Assembly (NCBI GenBank): GCA_913060675.1
Contig: CAJXUS010000018.1
Location: 1 to 64,000, forward strand
Source: an uncultured Rhodospirillales bacterium
GTDB lineage: Bacteria; Pseudomonadota; Alphaproteobacteria; Kiloniellales; Kiloniellaceae
Reading direction: 5' to 3'
DNA length: 64,000 bases
In this document: positions 51,335-61,259 of the stretch, piece after piece
How positions within the stretch are numbered: position 1 is the first letter of the stretch
Layout: every line of letters begins with the position of its first letter
Position numbers and translations under genes: made by a program
Notes under the pieces: generated by a model
What the model was told of the DNA's origin: nothing
Database searches by the model: none
The model's input: only the letters and a program-made list of their open reading frames with translations

Positions 51335-53413
51335 TTAAGCTGTACGAACCTCAGCTACGAGACGGTTCGCTTCTTCGTTGAGAGCTTGAACTTTTTTGTC
51401 CAAATTTGCGATGGTATCGACAACTGAGCGCGCAGCCGTATCTGTTTGCTCTGATACCTGATCGACGCTTGTAATACTCTCGCGAATTGATCCCACACCC
51501 GTAGCAACCAGTTGAATTTTTGATGATATATCCTGTGTTGCAGCGCCTTGCTCTTCTACGGCACCAGCAATAACGGTACTGATTTCATCTATTTGGCCAA
51601 TAACGCTGCTAATTTGTCCAATAGATTCAACAGCATTATTGGTTTCAGTCTGAATAGCCAGAACCTGCTGCTCAATCTCACCAGTGGCATTCGATGTTTG
51701 TGTTGCCAGTGATTTAACCTCGCTGGCAACCACGGCAAAACCTTTACCTGCGTCACCTGCGCGGGCGGCTTCGATTGTCGCATTAAGAGCGAGCAAGTTT
51801 GTTTGCTCTGCAATGTCTGAGATCAACTTAACAACTTCGCCAATTCGCTGAGCGGCCGTTGCCAAAGATTGGACATTTTCAGAGGATCGACGAGCTTCGT
51901 TTACCGCTTGATTAGTGATGGTCGTTGCCTGACCGACCTGTCGTCCAATTTCTCCTACAGATGCTGCCAACTGTTCCGAGGCACTTGCAACCGCTTGGGA
52001 ACTTTCATTGGCATTTTCAGTTGATTGAGAAGCTTCAGAAGATTTGGATCTGGTCTGTTGGGCCATACTGTTCATATTGTCGGCAAAGCTTTTCATGTCG
52101 ACAACGGAAGTTTCAATATCAGTGATTAGGCCGCTAACGCCTTGCTCGAACCGTGTTGCTATTTGATCCAGGGTTGCTTTTTTCTCTGATGCAGCATCTT
52201 CTTGCATCTGTCGTTGTTCTTCTTCAAGGCCTTGTTTTTCTAGGGCATGGACGCGGAAAATTTCAACGGTATTGGCCATTTCACCGATTTCATCACGGCG
52301 ATTTTTTCCTGGAATTTTGAGGTCCGTTTGGCCGTCTGCGAGCTTACGCATGCTTGTTGTTACCTGGCTCAACAAAGACATCGCCTTGGTGCCTATTAAA
52401 CCGTTTATAAGGATGACAGCAACAACAACAAGCAGCGAAATGATAATCATCAGATTTCGCGATTCATTGGCTGTAGCCATGATCTCGCTTTCAGGTGCAG
52501 ACACAACCATTCCCCAGACAGTATCTGCCATACCAAATCGAATGGGATGAACTGAGACAAAGCGATTGCCACCAAAGGCCGGATCATCGATGTTGCCGTA
52601 ATAACCTTTCCCGGATTTCAAGGCCGACAGAACCGGTTCTGCAGCGGTACTTTTTTCAAACGTAGCCAGTTTTTGATCATCCGGGTGAGACACCCACATG
52701 CCTGTATCCGTAATCAAGGATACTGTACCACTTTCAAAAAGTTTGAGCTCGGAAAGCCTGACTTGAATATCCTTAAGTGCAAGATCCGTAGTGGCAACAC
52801 CCACCGCCTTGTCTTGGGTATCAAAAATTGGCACAGTTGCCGTGGCCATCACAACATCTTCACCATTTACTGGATAGACGTAAGGTTCGGTGATGACTTC
52901 TTGTTTTGTGGTTTTAGGCTGGTCGTACCAAAGCTCAGATCCACTGTCGCCGCCAAGGGCAAGAGGTTCCCAAGCAACACCACCTTTGCCATCCTGGTAA
53001 AAATAGGGCAACAGGCGCCCGGCTTTGTCGTTGTAGCCTGTGCCAGCAACATCTGCATCCTTGCCGCCAATATTACTATCGAGGCCAACAGCCCCGCCAA
53101 CGATATTTGGGTAGCGGCGAATTGTGTTTTCCACGATTTGAGCGAAGCTGTCGCGATCAGTTGACCCGGCATTTAAGGGACCTTCGATGGCGTGTGCCAT
53201 ACCCCGCGCAGCAACAAGGGCTTCCTCAATATCAATTCGTACATCCAGTGCGTGCTGCTTTGCGAGACTGGTAAGATAGCGTTTGGCATCTTGCTGCGCA
53301 TTTTGAGTTTGGCTAATGGTTGAGAAGGAAATCAAAACGGCAAAGCCGAGAATGACCATGATAGCTGTCAGGCCGACAAGTCTGAAGCTTAAGCTGTGGA
53401 AAGCTAAACGCAT
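51335..53413 (-). CDS. Methyl-accepting chemotaxis protein with dCache domain
   Basis: A 692-aa transmembrane receptor. TM1 about 10-32; periplasmic dCache domain about 35-315 ([20 protein letters not shown] then [20 protein letters not shown]); TM2 about 325-345; HAMP; long helix; and the signalling tip [20 protein letters not shown]. Some dCache amino-acid-motif residues (WY, late D) are present but the full motif is not clear. No CheR-binding pentapeptide at the end (VAEVRTA). It stands alone, far from the che operon, and may feed another array. Confidence 0.93.
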   Translation of the reverse strand: MRLAFHSLSFRLVGLTAIMVILGFAVLISFSTISQTQNAQQDAKRYLTSLAKQHALDVRIDIEEALVAARGMAHAIEGPLNAGSTDRDSFAQIVENTIRRYPNIVGGAVGLDSNIGGKDADVAGTGYNDKAGRLLPYFYQDGKGGVAWEPLALGGDSGSELWYDQPKTTKQEVITEPYVYPVNGEDVVMATATVPIFDTQDKAVGVATTDLALKDIQVRLSELKLFESGTVSLITDTGMWVSHPDDQKLATFEKSTAAEPVLSALKSGKGYYGNIDDPAFGGNRFVSVHPIRFGMADTVWGMVVSAPESEIMATANESRNLMIIISLLVVVAVILINGLIGTKAMSLLSQVTTSMRKLADGQTDLKIPGKNRRDEIGEMANTVEIFRVHALEKQGLEEEQRQMQEDAASEKKATLDQIATRFEQGVSGLITDIETSVVDMKSFADNMNSMAQQTRSKSSEASQSTENANESSQAVASASEQLAASVGEIGRQVGQATTITNQAVNEARRSSENVQSLATAAQRIGEVVKLISDIAEQTNLLALNATIEAARAGDAGKGFAVVASEVKSLATQTSNATGEIEQQVLAIQTETNNAVESIGQISSVIGQIDEISTVIAGAVEEQGAATQDISSKIQLVATGVGSIRESITSVDQVSEQTDTAARSVVDTIANLDKKVQALNEEANRLVAEVRTA

Positions 53414-53585
53414 ATTTTTCTTATACCCGATGTTTTGATGTTATGGCTCGCCATCTTGATTAGGTGTTTTGCGACAATACCATAGTTTATGAAATGGACT
53501 TCGGGGCAGTGTCGGGGAAAAAGGCTAACAAAGGGTTTAATCTAAGCGTAAAAGTTGTGGATTAAGAATAATGGGTTCCTTGTAT

Positions 53586-55238
53586 TCAAGCGGGCTCTTC
53601 TCGCATATCCCGGTCGAACATCTCTCCTTGTTTTTTCTGGGCGAGTAATTTGCGTGCTTTTTCGTAGATCGGATCGTGCCAGAAAATCATGCAACCGTTA
53701 CAGCCACGCCCACAACAACCACTGGTGCCGATCCGCGGGGTTTTGGGAATGCGCTCGCCGTTTTCTTCAAATATGGATTGTTGAAGTTTGTCCCGCTGTC
53801 TTTCGTAGAGGTCATTACTCCCGGTGCCGAGCTCAATCCTTTGTGCGGTGGCATCAAGTCTGAGCCGATCCCATTCCGCTTTGGTCAGCGATTTTTCTTT
53901 ACGGATAATGGTCTGAGGACAAAGCTGTTTGCGAAGTTTATCCGCATCTTCACGGTCAAACAAAGACCAGGGGATCAGGATGACGGGCTTTTGTCCGGCA
54001 TTGACGGCCTCACTTTTTCGCCCTGTTCTGGCGTCTTCAAATTCGTACAATCGGATGAGGATGGCTTGAAGGGACCCTGGGGGTAAAAGCTCGAGAACAT
54101 CGCCTGCTTCTAATCTATTTTTTACCGCAACATGGACGCCCCGATCACTGATTTCTTCAACGTATCCTGCGTACTCGTAATCGGCAAAGGTCTTGGTGTG
54201 TTCATAATTGTGGGCGTGGTTGGAAAGCCTGCCTTCGTGAAACGCGAAGGTGTAACCGCGACTTGGCACAGTTGAGAGCTCTTCCATGTAGACTTCTGGG
54301 GACCAGTTCTCAGGATCTTTGTACCAGTCATCAATGGCCTGACGGTAAGCCCTGGCGGTGACGGCGACGTAGTAGGCACTTTTATTGCGGCCCTCGACTT
54401 TGAGAGAATCAACTCCGATGCGAAGATAGTCATCCAACTTTGGCATCAAACAAAGGTCTTTGGAGTTTAGAATATAGGACCCGCGTTCATCTTCTTCGAT
54501 GGGCATCAATTCGCCCTGACGGCACTCTTCTTCCAGAAAGAACTCAAACAGTTCCATGTTTTCGTCGGTGAGTTTAAGTTCTTTCACTGTGCCGTCGCGC
54601 AACTTAATGTGCACCTTGTAATGCCACCGACAGCTATTGGCACAGTTGCCCTGATTGGCACCGCGCTCAGCCATGAAATTGGACAGCAGGCAGCGACCGG
54701 AATAGGTCATGCACATCGCACCATGGACAAAGGCTTCGAGTTTTATATCCGGGCATTTTTCCCGAATTTCGGTAAGTTCTTCATAGGTCACCTCGCGGGC
54801 AAGCACACAGAGGCTCGCACCTTGTTTCTGCCAAAAATCGACCGAAAGCCAGGAACAGACATTGGCTTGGGTCGAGATGTGCAACTCCAAGTCAGGTGCG
54901 TGTTGTTGCACATAGTTGAAAATACCAGGGTCCGCGATGATAACGCCGTCGGGCTGGATCGCTCTGATGGTCTCGATAAAAAGCGGCAGTTTTTCGATAT
55001 CTTTGTTGTGTGAAAACAGATTGAGGGTCAGATAAGCCCTTTTGCCGTGCTCATGAGCATACTTTACACCTTCGACAACTTCTTCGAGGGTGAAGTCCGA
55101 CTTGGTGCGCAAAGACATATCTGGCGTGCCGAGATAAACCGCATCGGCGCCATAAAGCACTGCAACTTTGAGCTTTTCCAAAGAACCCGCGGGCATAAGA
55201 AGTTCAGAGCGTCTTGGGCGTGGGACTATCTTGACCAT
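53586..55238 (-). CDS. Peptidase U32 family protein, TrhP-like
   Basis: A 550-aa U32 protein. The N-terminal barrel (RSELLMPAGSLEKLKVAVLY then GADAVYLG) and the U32 motif EAFVHGAMCMTYSGRCLLSN are clear, followed by Cys-rich GANQGNCANSCRW. The C-terminal extension ends with GTSGCCGRGCNGCMIFWHDP, possibly a metal site. Relatives TrhP and RlhA hydroxylate tRNA U34 or 23S rRNA with prephenate rather than acting as peptidases. Function here is inferred as RNA hydroxylation; the exact target is open. Confidence 0.88.
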   Translation of the reverse strand: MVKIVPRPRRSELLMPAGSLEKLKVAVLYGADAVYLGTPDMSLRTKSDFTLEEVVEGVKYAHEHGKRAYLTLNLFSHNKDIEKLPLFIETIRAIQPDGVIIADPGIFNYVQQHAPDLELHISTQANVCSWLSVDFWQKQGASLCVLAREVTYEELTEIREKCPDIKLEAFVHGAMCMTYSGRCLLSNFMAERGANQGNCANSCRWHYKVHIKLRDGTVKELKLTDENMELFEFFLEEECRQGELMPIEEDERGSYILNSKDLCLMPKLDDYLRIGVDSLKVEGRNKSAYYVAVTARAYRQAIDDWYKDPENWSPEVYMEELSTVPSRGYTFAFHEGRLSNHAHNYEHTKTFADYEYAGYVEEISDRGVHVAVKNRLEAGDVLELLPPGSLQAILIRLYEFEDARTGRKSEAVNAGQKPVILIPWSLFDREDADKLRKQLCPQTIIRKEKSLTKAEWDRLRLDATAQRIELGTGSNDLYERQRDKLQQSIFEENGERIPKTPRIGTSGCCGRGCNGCMIFWHDPIYEKARKLLAQKKQGEMFDRDMREEPA

Positions 55239-55611
55239 AATTCAGACCTGTTGAGTAGGATAAGAGCCCGTTATGGAGCCTTTTTACGGTGGCGGAATTG
55301 ATCTAGGGCAATTGGTCCAGCTTTATTTGATAGAAATCAAGAATTCATCGGGCCATGTTTTGAGGCCAAAATCCTTCGATATCGATAATGAAATTGTTGT
55401 TATTATTCAAAATTGTTTTTGATGATCTTGTTTGCGACATCAGTATCCTTCTGCCTCATGTTACTCTTCTATTTTGTGCAGCAAGTGCAGAGAGTTTTGC
55501 AATCGGCTTTGGTTTGGGGAATTTTTTCATTCTCGCCATAGAGATAGCACTTGGGCGATCTGTATTTTCTTTGCCAGAACCTCAGATCACCCAAGTGCTT
55601 GTTCCGTGTTG
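55239..55611. other. 373-base spacer with a long inverted repeat
   Basis: No gene is supported. At 55546-55562 and 55583-55599 lie 17-base arms (AGCACTTGGGCGATCTG and its near-complement, one mismatch) around a 20-base loop. It lies just beyond the stop of the reverse-strand dehydrogenase and can act as its terminator, though no T run follows. Confidence 0.6.
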
Positions 55612-56541
55612 TTACGGAACTAATGTCATTACAATGCGGCCGGTTTTACCCTTGTTATCCAGATGGGCAAGGGCTTTGATGTAGTCATTAAAGGAATAAG
55701 TTGCTTCTATGACGGGAACGATGTCATTTGATTCTATCCAATGAGATGCTTTAGCGAGCTTGAGGCCGTCGCCTTGCATCACCATTAAATAACCAACCTG
55801 TTTGTGTTCAGAGTTGCCGCCATTGGTATCATCGGGCAGGGCCGGAACGAATATACCGTCCTTGGCTAATGTTTTCTGGCAGTCTTTCAAGGTTAAGCGG
55901 GTTGAAAAATCCAGGATGAGATCGTATTTTTCCGTGGACTCTGCAATGGCAAAGCTCTCTGAAGCGTGGACCTCGTCGGCGCCGAGATTTTTGATGAAGT
56001 CTGTGTTTTTCTGACCAACCACGGTGGTGATGCGGTGGTTGAAGAGCTTTCCGATTTGAGTGGCATAAACACCAATACCGCCTGCCGCGCCAATGATCAG
56101 GACGTTTAGGTTGAGTTTATTCTGAACCAGATCTTCGTATACGGCGAGGGAGGTCATGATCCCAAGCGGTAAGGCGGCCGCCTGTTGAAAGGATAAGTTT
56201 GGCGGCATGGGGGCGATAAATGATTCGGGAATTGTGATGTATTCCGCGTGGGTCTTCCAACCGGTAATGAGATGGACGTAACCAAAGACACGGTCGCCAG
56301 GGTTAAATTTACTGCCTTTTGTTTCAACAACTCCAGAAAACTCCAACCCGGTTTGCACTGGTTTGTCAAAACCGTATTCCTTGAAATAGGCATCATATAC
56401 GCCTGCGGCACTTTCCACGTCGTAGGGATTGATTGAGGCACTGCACACTCTGATCAGAACCTCCCCTGTTGCGGGCGACGGTTTTTCCAGATCATAATCT
56501 ATTTGGATTCCGGTTTTTTCCTTGACGACTAAGCCTTTCAT
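55612..56541 (-). CDS. Quinone oxidoreductase-like zinc-free alcohol dehydrogenase (MDR)
   Basis: A 309-aa medium-chain dehydrogenase/reductase. An N-terminal GroES-like fold (SASINPYDVESAAG, GLEFSGVV, GDRVFGY) and a Rossmann domain with IIGAAGGIGVYATQIGK are intact; zinc-binding Cys are absent, as in zeta-crystallin/quinone reductases. It would reduce quinones or enones with NADPH. A TetR gene lies divergently 97 bases away with a strong operator between, so it is inducible, probably by its substrate. Confidence 0.9.
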   Translation of the reverse strand: MKGLVVKEKTGIQIDYDLEKPSPATGEVLIRVCSASINPYDVESAAGVYDAYFKEYGFDKPVQTGLEFSGVVETKGSKFNPGDRVFGYVHLITGWKTHAEYITIPESFIAPMPPNLSFQQAAALPLGIMTSLAVYEDLVQNKLNLNVLIIGAAGGIGVYATQIGKLFNHRITTVVGQKNTDFIKNLGADEVHASESFAIAESTEKYDLILDFSTRLTLKDCQKTLAKDGIFVPALPDDTNGGNSEHKQVGYLMVMQGDGLKLAKASHWIESNDIVPVIEATYSFNDYIKALAHLDNKGKTGRIVMTLVP

Positions 56542-56577
56542 GACTTCCCTCTTTGTTTAGAGTATAAGAAAAATAAC

Positions 56578-56599
56578 ATTTAGGTCGAATGACCTAAAT
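56578..56599. promoter_or_regulatory. TetR-family operator
   Basis: ATTTAGGTC-GAAT-GACCTAAAT is a perfect 9-bp inverted repeat with a four-base spacer. It sits in the 97-base space between the divergent dehydrogenase and TetR genes. Half sites GACCTAAAT and size are typical for TetR repressors. Confidence 0.82.
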
Positions 56600-56638
56600 T
56601 ATAAGGACCAGAAATAAAGAAAGCGGTATAGCTATAGC

Positions 56639-57262
56639 TTGCCGAAAACGAGAAACAGTTTGAAACCAACAAGAGAACAGCAGAACAAGGCTAAAAAAGA
56701 CGAGATTTCGAAAGCTGCCATGGCACTTCTTATTCAAGGAGGTGGCGAGAACCTGTCAATGCGTAAGATCGCAGAGAAGGCTGGTATCAGCCTTGGAAAT
56801 CTCCAGTATCATTATAAGACAAAAGAAGATCTCTTAACGGCTCTACTGAACGAATTTCTTGATCAGTATCTCAACGAAAATTGGATGCTGGAAGGCTCCA
56901 GACATATTCCAAATGATCGGCAGTTAGAGCAGATGTTTTGGGGGATCGTCACCCATGACAGCTTTGAGGATTGTTCCGTTGTTTTTAAGGAGCTGTGGGC
57001 GCTTTCTCAACGTAATGAAGAAATTGAAAAGGCATTGATGATCTATTACAAAAAAACGCATTCATTTCTTTGCGATACTATTGGCCAGTTACACGGACGT
57101 GTAGATGATCCCAGAATCAGCAGGGTTGTTGATATCTTGATCCCTTTCTTTGAAGGATATTGCATAACTAAAAAGGCGTTGAGTTCTGACCCCGCACTAT
57201 TGGCTCGAGATCTTTCAATGATAACGAATAGCTATCTCGGTGAAGGTATCAAAGATGTTTAG
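56639..57262 (+). CDS. TetR family repressor
   Basis: A 207-aa TetR protein with a TTG start. The helix-turn-helix (SMRKIAEKAGISLGNLQYHY, then KTKEDLLTALL) spans about 35-75, followed by a helical ligand domain. It resembles AcrR/BetI-like members (SLGNLQYHYKTK). It should repress the divergent dehydrogenase and itself through the palindrome at 56578-56599. Confidence 0.9.
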   Translation: MPKTRNSLKPTREQQNKAKKDEISKAAMALLIQGGGENLSMRKIAEKAGISLGNLQYHYKTKEDLLTALLNEFLDQYLNENWMLEGSRHIPNDRQLEQMFWGIVTHDSFEDCSVVFKELWALSQRNEEIEKALMIYYKKTHSFLCDTIGQLHGRVDDPRISRVVDILIPFFEGYCITKKALSSDPALLARDLSMITNSYLGEGIKDV

Positions 57263-57281
57263 TTAGAACGAAACAGGCCCT

Positions 57282-57563
57282 TTAGGCCACCATGCCCGTA
57301 CTTCTTTGCCCGATCATGTCGAGAAGGTCGCTTTTTTCATCTTTTGTCATGATAACCCAGTCGCGGATTTCATCGATGGTTCGGTGGCAACCGATACAAA
57401 GTTGCGTAAGGTCGTCCATTTGACAAACAGATGTGCACGGCGAAGGAATTGAGGTATCAAGCTCTTTAAGAAGCTTTTCTCTCCGAAGGCGTCTTCTGGC
57501 CGTTCTTTCTTCACGCGTCAATGTTGGCTTCACGTTGCAAATACTCGCACAGGGCTTACACAA
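57282..57563 (-). CDS. DUF1289 family small Cys protein
   Basis: A 93-aa protein. The C-terminal DUF1289 domain has SPCTSVCQMDDLTQLCIGCH, four Cys likely binding metal, followed by RTIDEIRDWVIMT. The N-terminal part is basic (TARRRLRREK). Function is unknown; related proteins are often Fe-S or zinc-binding. The start is uncertain. Confidence 0.78.
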   Translation of the reverse strand: MCKPCASICNVKPTLTREERTARRRLRREKLLKELDTSIPSPCTSVCQMDDLTQLCIGCHRTIDEIRDWVIMTKDEKSDLLDMIGQRSTGMVA

Positions 57564-57804
57564 TACTCGGGTCTCATACCTTGCCCGGGCTGGATATCAC
57601 ATCTAATACCGACTATCCTACGCACAAATCAATTAATCACTCGTCTCTTTTGCGACAAAAACTTGTAACCAACACGACAAAAACGAAAATGTTACCAGAA
57701 ATAGTTATAGTTTTTAGCCACGTCGTATAAGAGATTCATGTGAAAATAATATGGGAAAGACGGTTTAACGTCTTTTCTTCAGGTTGGGAAAAGGTACATC
57801 AAAT

Positions 57805-59466
57805 ATGGTCAGAAAGATCCGTTTATACGGTGGACTTGTTCTCTTCTTTTATATTCTGACACACCTTCTCAATCATGCCCTAGGGCTTCATTCCATTGCG
57901 ATGATGGATGAGGGCAGAAAGTTTTTTGTCTTGGTTTGGCGCAGTACGATAGGGACGCCGATTTTATATTTTGCCCTGCTTTCTCATATGGTTCTTTCGT
58001 TATGGGGAGTGTATCAACGCCAGCATTTACATATGAAGTTTTGGGAACTGGCTCAGTTAATCTCAGGCTTGATCATTCCGTTATTTCTGGTTTTGCATAT
58101 TCTGGGAACCCGCTTTGCCCATGAAGTGTTTGGGATTGAAGACAATTATTATTACATGCTCTATGCCGCTGTTGTTTGGAATATCGATAATGCCTACCGT
58201 CAGGTAATCTTGCTTGCTCTTGGTTGGGTCCATGGCTGTGTTGGGTTGCACTATTGGTTGCGGTACAAGTCTGGGTATGAACGTCTAAAGCCCTTGGTTT
58301 TGGCGCTTGTTGTCGTTGTCCCAACTTTATCCTTGGCCGGTTTTTATGTCGCCAGTCTTGAAATCGTTCAACTGGCTTCTGATCCTGTTTGGATAAACGC
58401 TTTTCTTTCTGGCGGTAAACTTCCGACTGCCGATGAAGCCCGTGATATCTACATGCTGGAAACCAATATCCAAATCGGCCTCGTGGTGTTGATCGCCATT
58501 GTTCTTATTGGTCGGTGGGTACGTTACGGCGTTCAACGCTGGCAAGGAACCTTTAAGGTGCATTACCCTGATGGCAAGGCAGTTCGTGCCATTAAAGGAA
58601 CCAGCCTTCTTGATGTCAGCTTTGTAAATGGCATTCCACATGCCTCTGTGTGTGGTGGGAAGGGGCGGTGTTCGACCTGTCGTGTCCGCGTTGGTAACGG
58701 TCTTGATCGATTGCCATGTGCCGAAACCGATGAGATGAAAGTCCTGCAGCGTATCAAGGCTTCAGAGAACATGCGTTTGGCCTGTCAAACTTATCCTGTT
58801 GCTGATGTTGAAATTACACCCTTACTACCAGCGCAAAGTGGTTTGAAAGCAGCCAGAAAACAGCATAGCTCAATCGCTCAGGGTCAAGAGCGTGAAATCG
58901 CTATTCTCTTTGCAGATATCAGGGGCTTTACCACCCTGGCCGAAAAAAAACTCCCTTACGATGTTGTCTTTCTGTTGAACCGTTATTTTGAGGCCATGGG
59001 AACTGCTGTCGAGGAATCAGGCGGGCGACTGGACAAATTTATCGGCGATGGGGTCATGGCCCTGTTCGGGATTGATCGCGGGGTTGAGGCCGGGTGTCGC
59101 AACGCGCTTAAGGCCGCACGGGCAATGTCAGAAAAATTGGATGAACTAAACGTGCACTTGGCGCATGAACTGCCAGAACCCCTGCGCATTGGTATCGGGG
59201 TTCACACTGGTCCAGTCATTGTGGGCGAACTTGGCTGGGGACAGGCGACCTCTATTACCGCGATCGGAGACGCCGTTAATACCGCAAGCAGGCTGGAAGG
59301 CATGACCAAGGAATTGAAGTCTCAATTGGTTGTCTCAGAACCCTTGGCTAAGATAGCCGGCATCGATCTCAGCGCTTTTCCCCGGCAGCATATTCAAGTT
59401 CGCGGTCGTAGTGATGGTATGGATATCTGGTCGTTGGAAAGCGCGAAAGATCTGCCGAAAATCTGA
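57805..59466 (+). CDS. CyaC-like adenylate cyclase with heme anchor and 2Fe-2S domain
   Basis: A 553-aa membrane protein from ATG 57805 (AAAGG ten bases upstream; an in-frame TTG at 57784 is less likely). Residues 1-240 form about six helices with His at 20, 24, 61, 98, 143 and 149, suiting a succinate-dehydrogenase-like diheme anchor. Residues 250-345 are a plant-type ferredoxin domain with C283, C289, C292 and C327. Residues 360-550 are a class III cyclase with metal Asp D371 (FADIRGF) and D415 (IGDGVMAL). The design matches CyaC of rhizobia, where the anchor reports quinone redox state. cAMP output is thus likely redox-controlled. Confidence 0.88.
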   Translation: MVRKIRLYGGLVLFFYILTHLLNHALGLHSIAMMDEGRKFFVLVWRSTIGTPILYFALLSHMVLSLWGVYQRQHLHMKFWELAQLISGLIIPLFLVLHILGTRFAHEVFGIEDNYYYMLYAAVVWNIDNAYRQVILLALGWVHGCVGLHYWLRYKSGYERLKPLVLALVVVVPTLSLAGFYVASLEIVQLASDPVWINAFLSGGKLPTADEARDIYMLETNIQIGLVVLIAIVLIGRWVRYGVQRWQGTFKVHYPDGKAVRAIKGTSLLDVSFVNGIPHASVCGGKGRCSTCRVRVGNGLDRLPCAETDEMKVLQRIKASENMRLACQTYPVADVEITPLLPAQSGLKAARKQHSSIAQGQEREIAILFADIRGFTTLAEKKLPYDVVFLLNRYFEAMGTAVEESGGRLDKFIGDGVMALFGIDRGVEAGCRNALKAARAMSEKLDELNVHLAHELPEPLRIGIGVHTGPVIVGELGWGQATSITAIGDAVNTASRLEGMTKELKSQLVVSEPLAKIAGIDLSAFPRQHIQVRGRSDGMDIWSLESAKDLPKI

Positions 59467-59477
59467 TCTTTCGCGCT
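59440..59477 (+). terminator. Hairpin spanning the cyclase stop codon
   Basis: AGCGCGAAAGATC at 59440-59452 pairs perfectly with GATCTTTCGCGCT at 59465-59477; the 12-base loop carries the codons just before the stop. No T run follows, so it may stabilise the message end rather than terminate. Confidence 0.55.
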
Positions 59478-59507
59478 AATAAATAATATCTATTAAATAT
59501 GGCCTGA

Positions 59508-59978
59508 TTACTGAGCCTGTTCGTATGTTTCGATGGCTTTTTTCAGCATGGTGTATTCATCGCAGCCAAAAAAGCAGCTTTTATCCAGCACCGCGAGGCG
59601 TTCCTTTGCTTTGTCGGGCTGCTTTAGTTGGAGATAAAGCTCCCCGAGATATTCATTGGCCCGGCGGTGTCTCGGGTTGATCTCAAGCGCCTTGGTGTAA
59701 TGGCCAAGCGCAACATCCTTGTTACCCATTTTCCGCTGGCTATAGCCCAGCATATTATAAGTATCAGCATTGCTTGGTTCTTGCTTGAGTGCTTTTTGTA
59801 AATAAGGTTGGGCTTCGTCGTATTTTTCATCGCGGATGAGTTCTACAGCGGTTTTGAGGTCAGGTAATTTGCTGTTAGCCCAGCCAGCATCATCACCACC
59901 AGCCGCCAAACTCGGCGTGATGGGGCTAGCAAGAAGGCCTATAAAGGCGAAGGCAAAAGTGATCGCTCGGATGGTCAT
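59508..59978 (-). CDS. Periplasmic TPR protein
   Basis: A 156-aa secreted protein: signal peptide about 1-25 (ending SLAAG), then tetratricopeptide units (EKYDEAQPYLQKALKQEPSN, ADTYNMLGYSQRKMG, ALGHYTKALEINPRHRRANE) and a C-terminal CFFGCDEY Cys pair. Such TPR proteins scaffold periplasmic or membrane complexes. Convergent with the cyclase gene. Confidence 0.85.
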   Translation of the reverse strand: MTIRAITFAFAFIGLLASPITPSLAAGGDDAGWANSKLPDLKTAVELIRDEKYDEAQPYLQKALKQEPSNADTYNMLGYSQRKMGNKDVALGHYTKALEINPRHRRANEYLGELYLQLKQPDKAKERLAVLDKSCFFGCDEYTMLKKAIETYEQAQ

Positions 59979-60096
59979 TTGTTGTGTTCCCCGTTCAATA
60001 AAACGCGTTTGTTATCTCACCATTAATTGGTTGGTTTTGTCGTATTATAATGATTTTTCGATGAATATATTTGGGAAATAAGGCGATTTGAGGGAA

Positions 60097-60759
60097 TCAA
60101 TCCATCCCTGCTTCGTGCTCCAGGTCTTCAATATCCTCTGCGAGTATTACCCGTTCCGCAATCGCGTATGAAAAGCCCTGTCTACCGAGGGCTGCAAGGT
60201 CGCGGTCTCTGCGTTCTTCTCTGGCTTCTTCAAGACGATAGGGCCCCATTCTGCGGCGTCTGGCATAGGATATCGCTGCTTCAAGATCCGGATTTGTACT
60301 CTCCTCTTGAATAAGGTTAACGGCTTTTGAAATCAGATCTTCGGGGACGCCTTTTATCGTAAGGTCCTGTTTGATCGCGCGCAGTGATTTTCCTTTGCGG
60401 TGGAGGCTTCCACTTCGTCCTTCGGCGTAACGCTCATCATTAAGGTAGTTCAGGGCGAGAAATTTTTTGATCAGATCATCGATAATCACGATGCCTTCTT
60501 GTGGATCGGTATCGTGCTCTCTCGCCGACAGATTTACCTTACGCATAAGGTATTGCCTCAGGCCCTGTTCTGTCGTGGCATAACGTTCCAGATAAAACCG
60601 GGCAACATTGCCAAGATATTTCGCAGTCGCTTTTCTTGGCACCTTACGTTTAGGCTGGTTGTCTTTTTCTTCTGTCGGCGTATCTCTCATGATTATATAA
60701 ATGCCATGATGGGCCCAAGGGGCCAAATTGTTTTTGCTTAATTCATGGCCTTTTGTCAT
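60097..60759 (-). CDS. recX: RecX regulatory protein
   Basis: About 220 aa from ATG 60759; TTGAGG just upstream is its ribosome site (a frame start at 60774 would use that TTG). Helical repeats RFYLERYATTEQGLRQYLMR, LNDERYAEGRSGSLHRKGKS then IKQDLTIKGVPEDLI and ARRRRMGPYR match RecX, which limits RecA filament growth. recA is not adjacent in this window. Confidence 0.85.
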   Translation of the reverse strand: MTKGHELSKNNLAPWAHHGIYIIMRDTPTEEKDNQPKRKVPRKATAKYLGNVARFYLERYATTEQGLRQYLMRKVNLSAREHDTDPQEGIVIIDDLIKKFLALNYLNDERYAEGRSGSLHRKGKSLRAIKQDLTIKGVPEDLISKAVNLIQEESTNPDLEAAISYARRRRMGPYRLEEAREERRDRDLAALGRQGFSYAIAERVILAEDIEDLEHEAGMD

Positions 60760-60826
60760 CAAGGAATACCTCAATGACGCCGGCCCTTAAGAACACCGAC
60801 CCATAAGAACATCTGACCTCAAGAGA

Positions 60827-60861
60827 AATGGCCCCAAGAACAATGGCCCCAAGAACAATGG
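60827..60861. repeat. 15-bp tandem duplication before the TfoX-like gene
   Basis: AATGGCCCCAAGAAC occurs at 60827-60841 and 60842-60856, with a third partial copy at 60857-60861. Degenerate relatives (AAGAACA units) continue upstream to about 60787. Confidence 0.92.
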
Positions 60862-60885
60862 AAAAGCGTGAAGTGACCAATTACA

Positions 60886-61164
60886 ATGAATGATCCAAAA
60901 GTAGAGCTGCTCAAACTTAAAAACTTGGGACCAAAGACAGTACCTCATTTGGTGGAAATTGGCATTTTAAGCCGGGACGATCTTGTCGCTCTAGGAACGG
61001 AAGAGGCATTCCGGCGGATTTATTTCCGCTATAGAGATGAAAGTCGTTTGTCGCTCAATTATCTCTATGCGCTAGAAGGAGCGATAGATGGTTGTGACTG
61101 GAGATGGATATCTGAGGAGCGAAAAAATGAATTGAGGAACTTTTTTCGCTCGATCAAAACGTGA
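60886..61164 (+). CDS. TfoX C-terminal domain protein
   Basis: A 92-aa helix-hairpin-helix protein (LKLKNLGPKTVPHLVEIGI, SRDDLVALGTEEAFRRIYF) matching the C-terminal half of TfoX/Sxy. The N-terminal half is absent, so it is a stand-alone TfoX_C protein. Family proteins bind DNA or help regulate competence, but this form has no defined role. Confidence 0.82.
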   Translation: MNDPKVELLKLKNLGPKTVPHLVEIGILSRDDLVALGTEEAFRRIYFRYRDESRLSLNYLYALEGAIDGCDWRWISEERKNELRNFFRSIKT

Positions 61165-61259
61165 TATTTACTGCAAAAGGTCTGTTGCTATAAAAAATAA
61201 GGCCATAATAAGATGCTTTTATTGATCTAGGACTTGAAGCTTCACACCGGGTTGCGTAA

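Noticed and set aside
55388-55684. Forward frame of 98 hydrophobic codons after the U32 gene
   Set aside because: No ribosome site, and it overlaps the end of the reverse dehydrogenase and a long inverted repeat.
60827-60861. Possible CRISPR-like repeat
   Set aside because: The units are directly adjacent without spacers; it is a simple tandem duplication.
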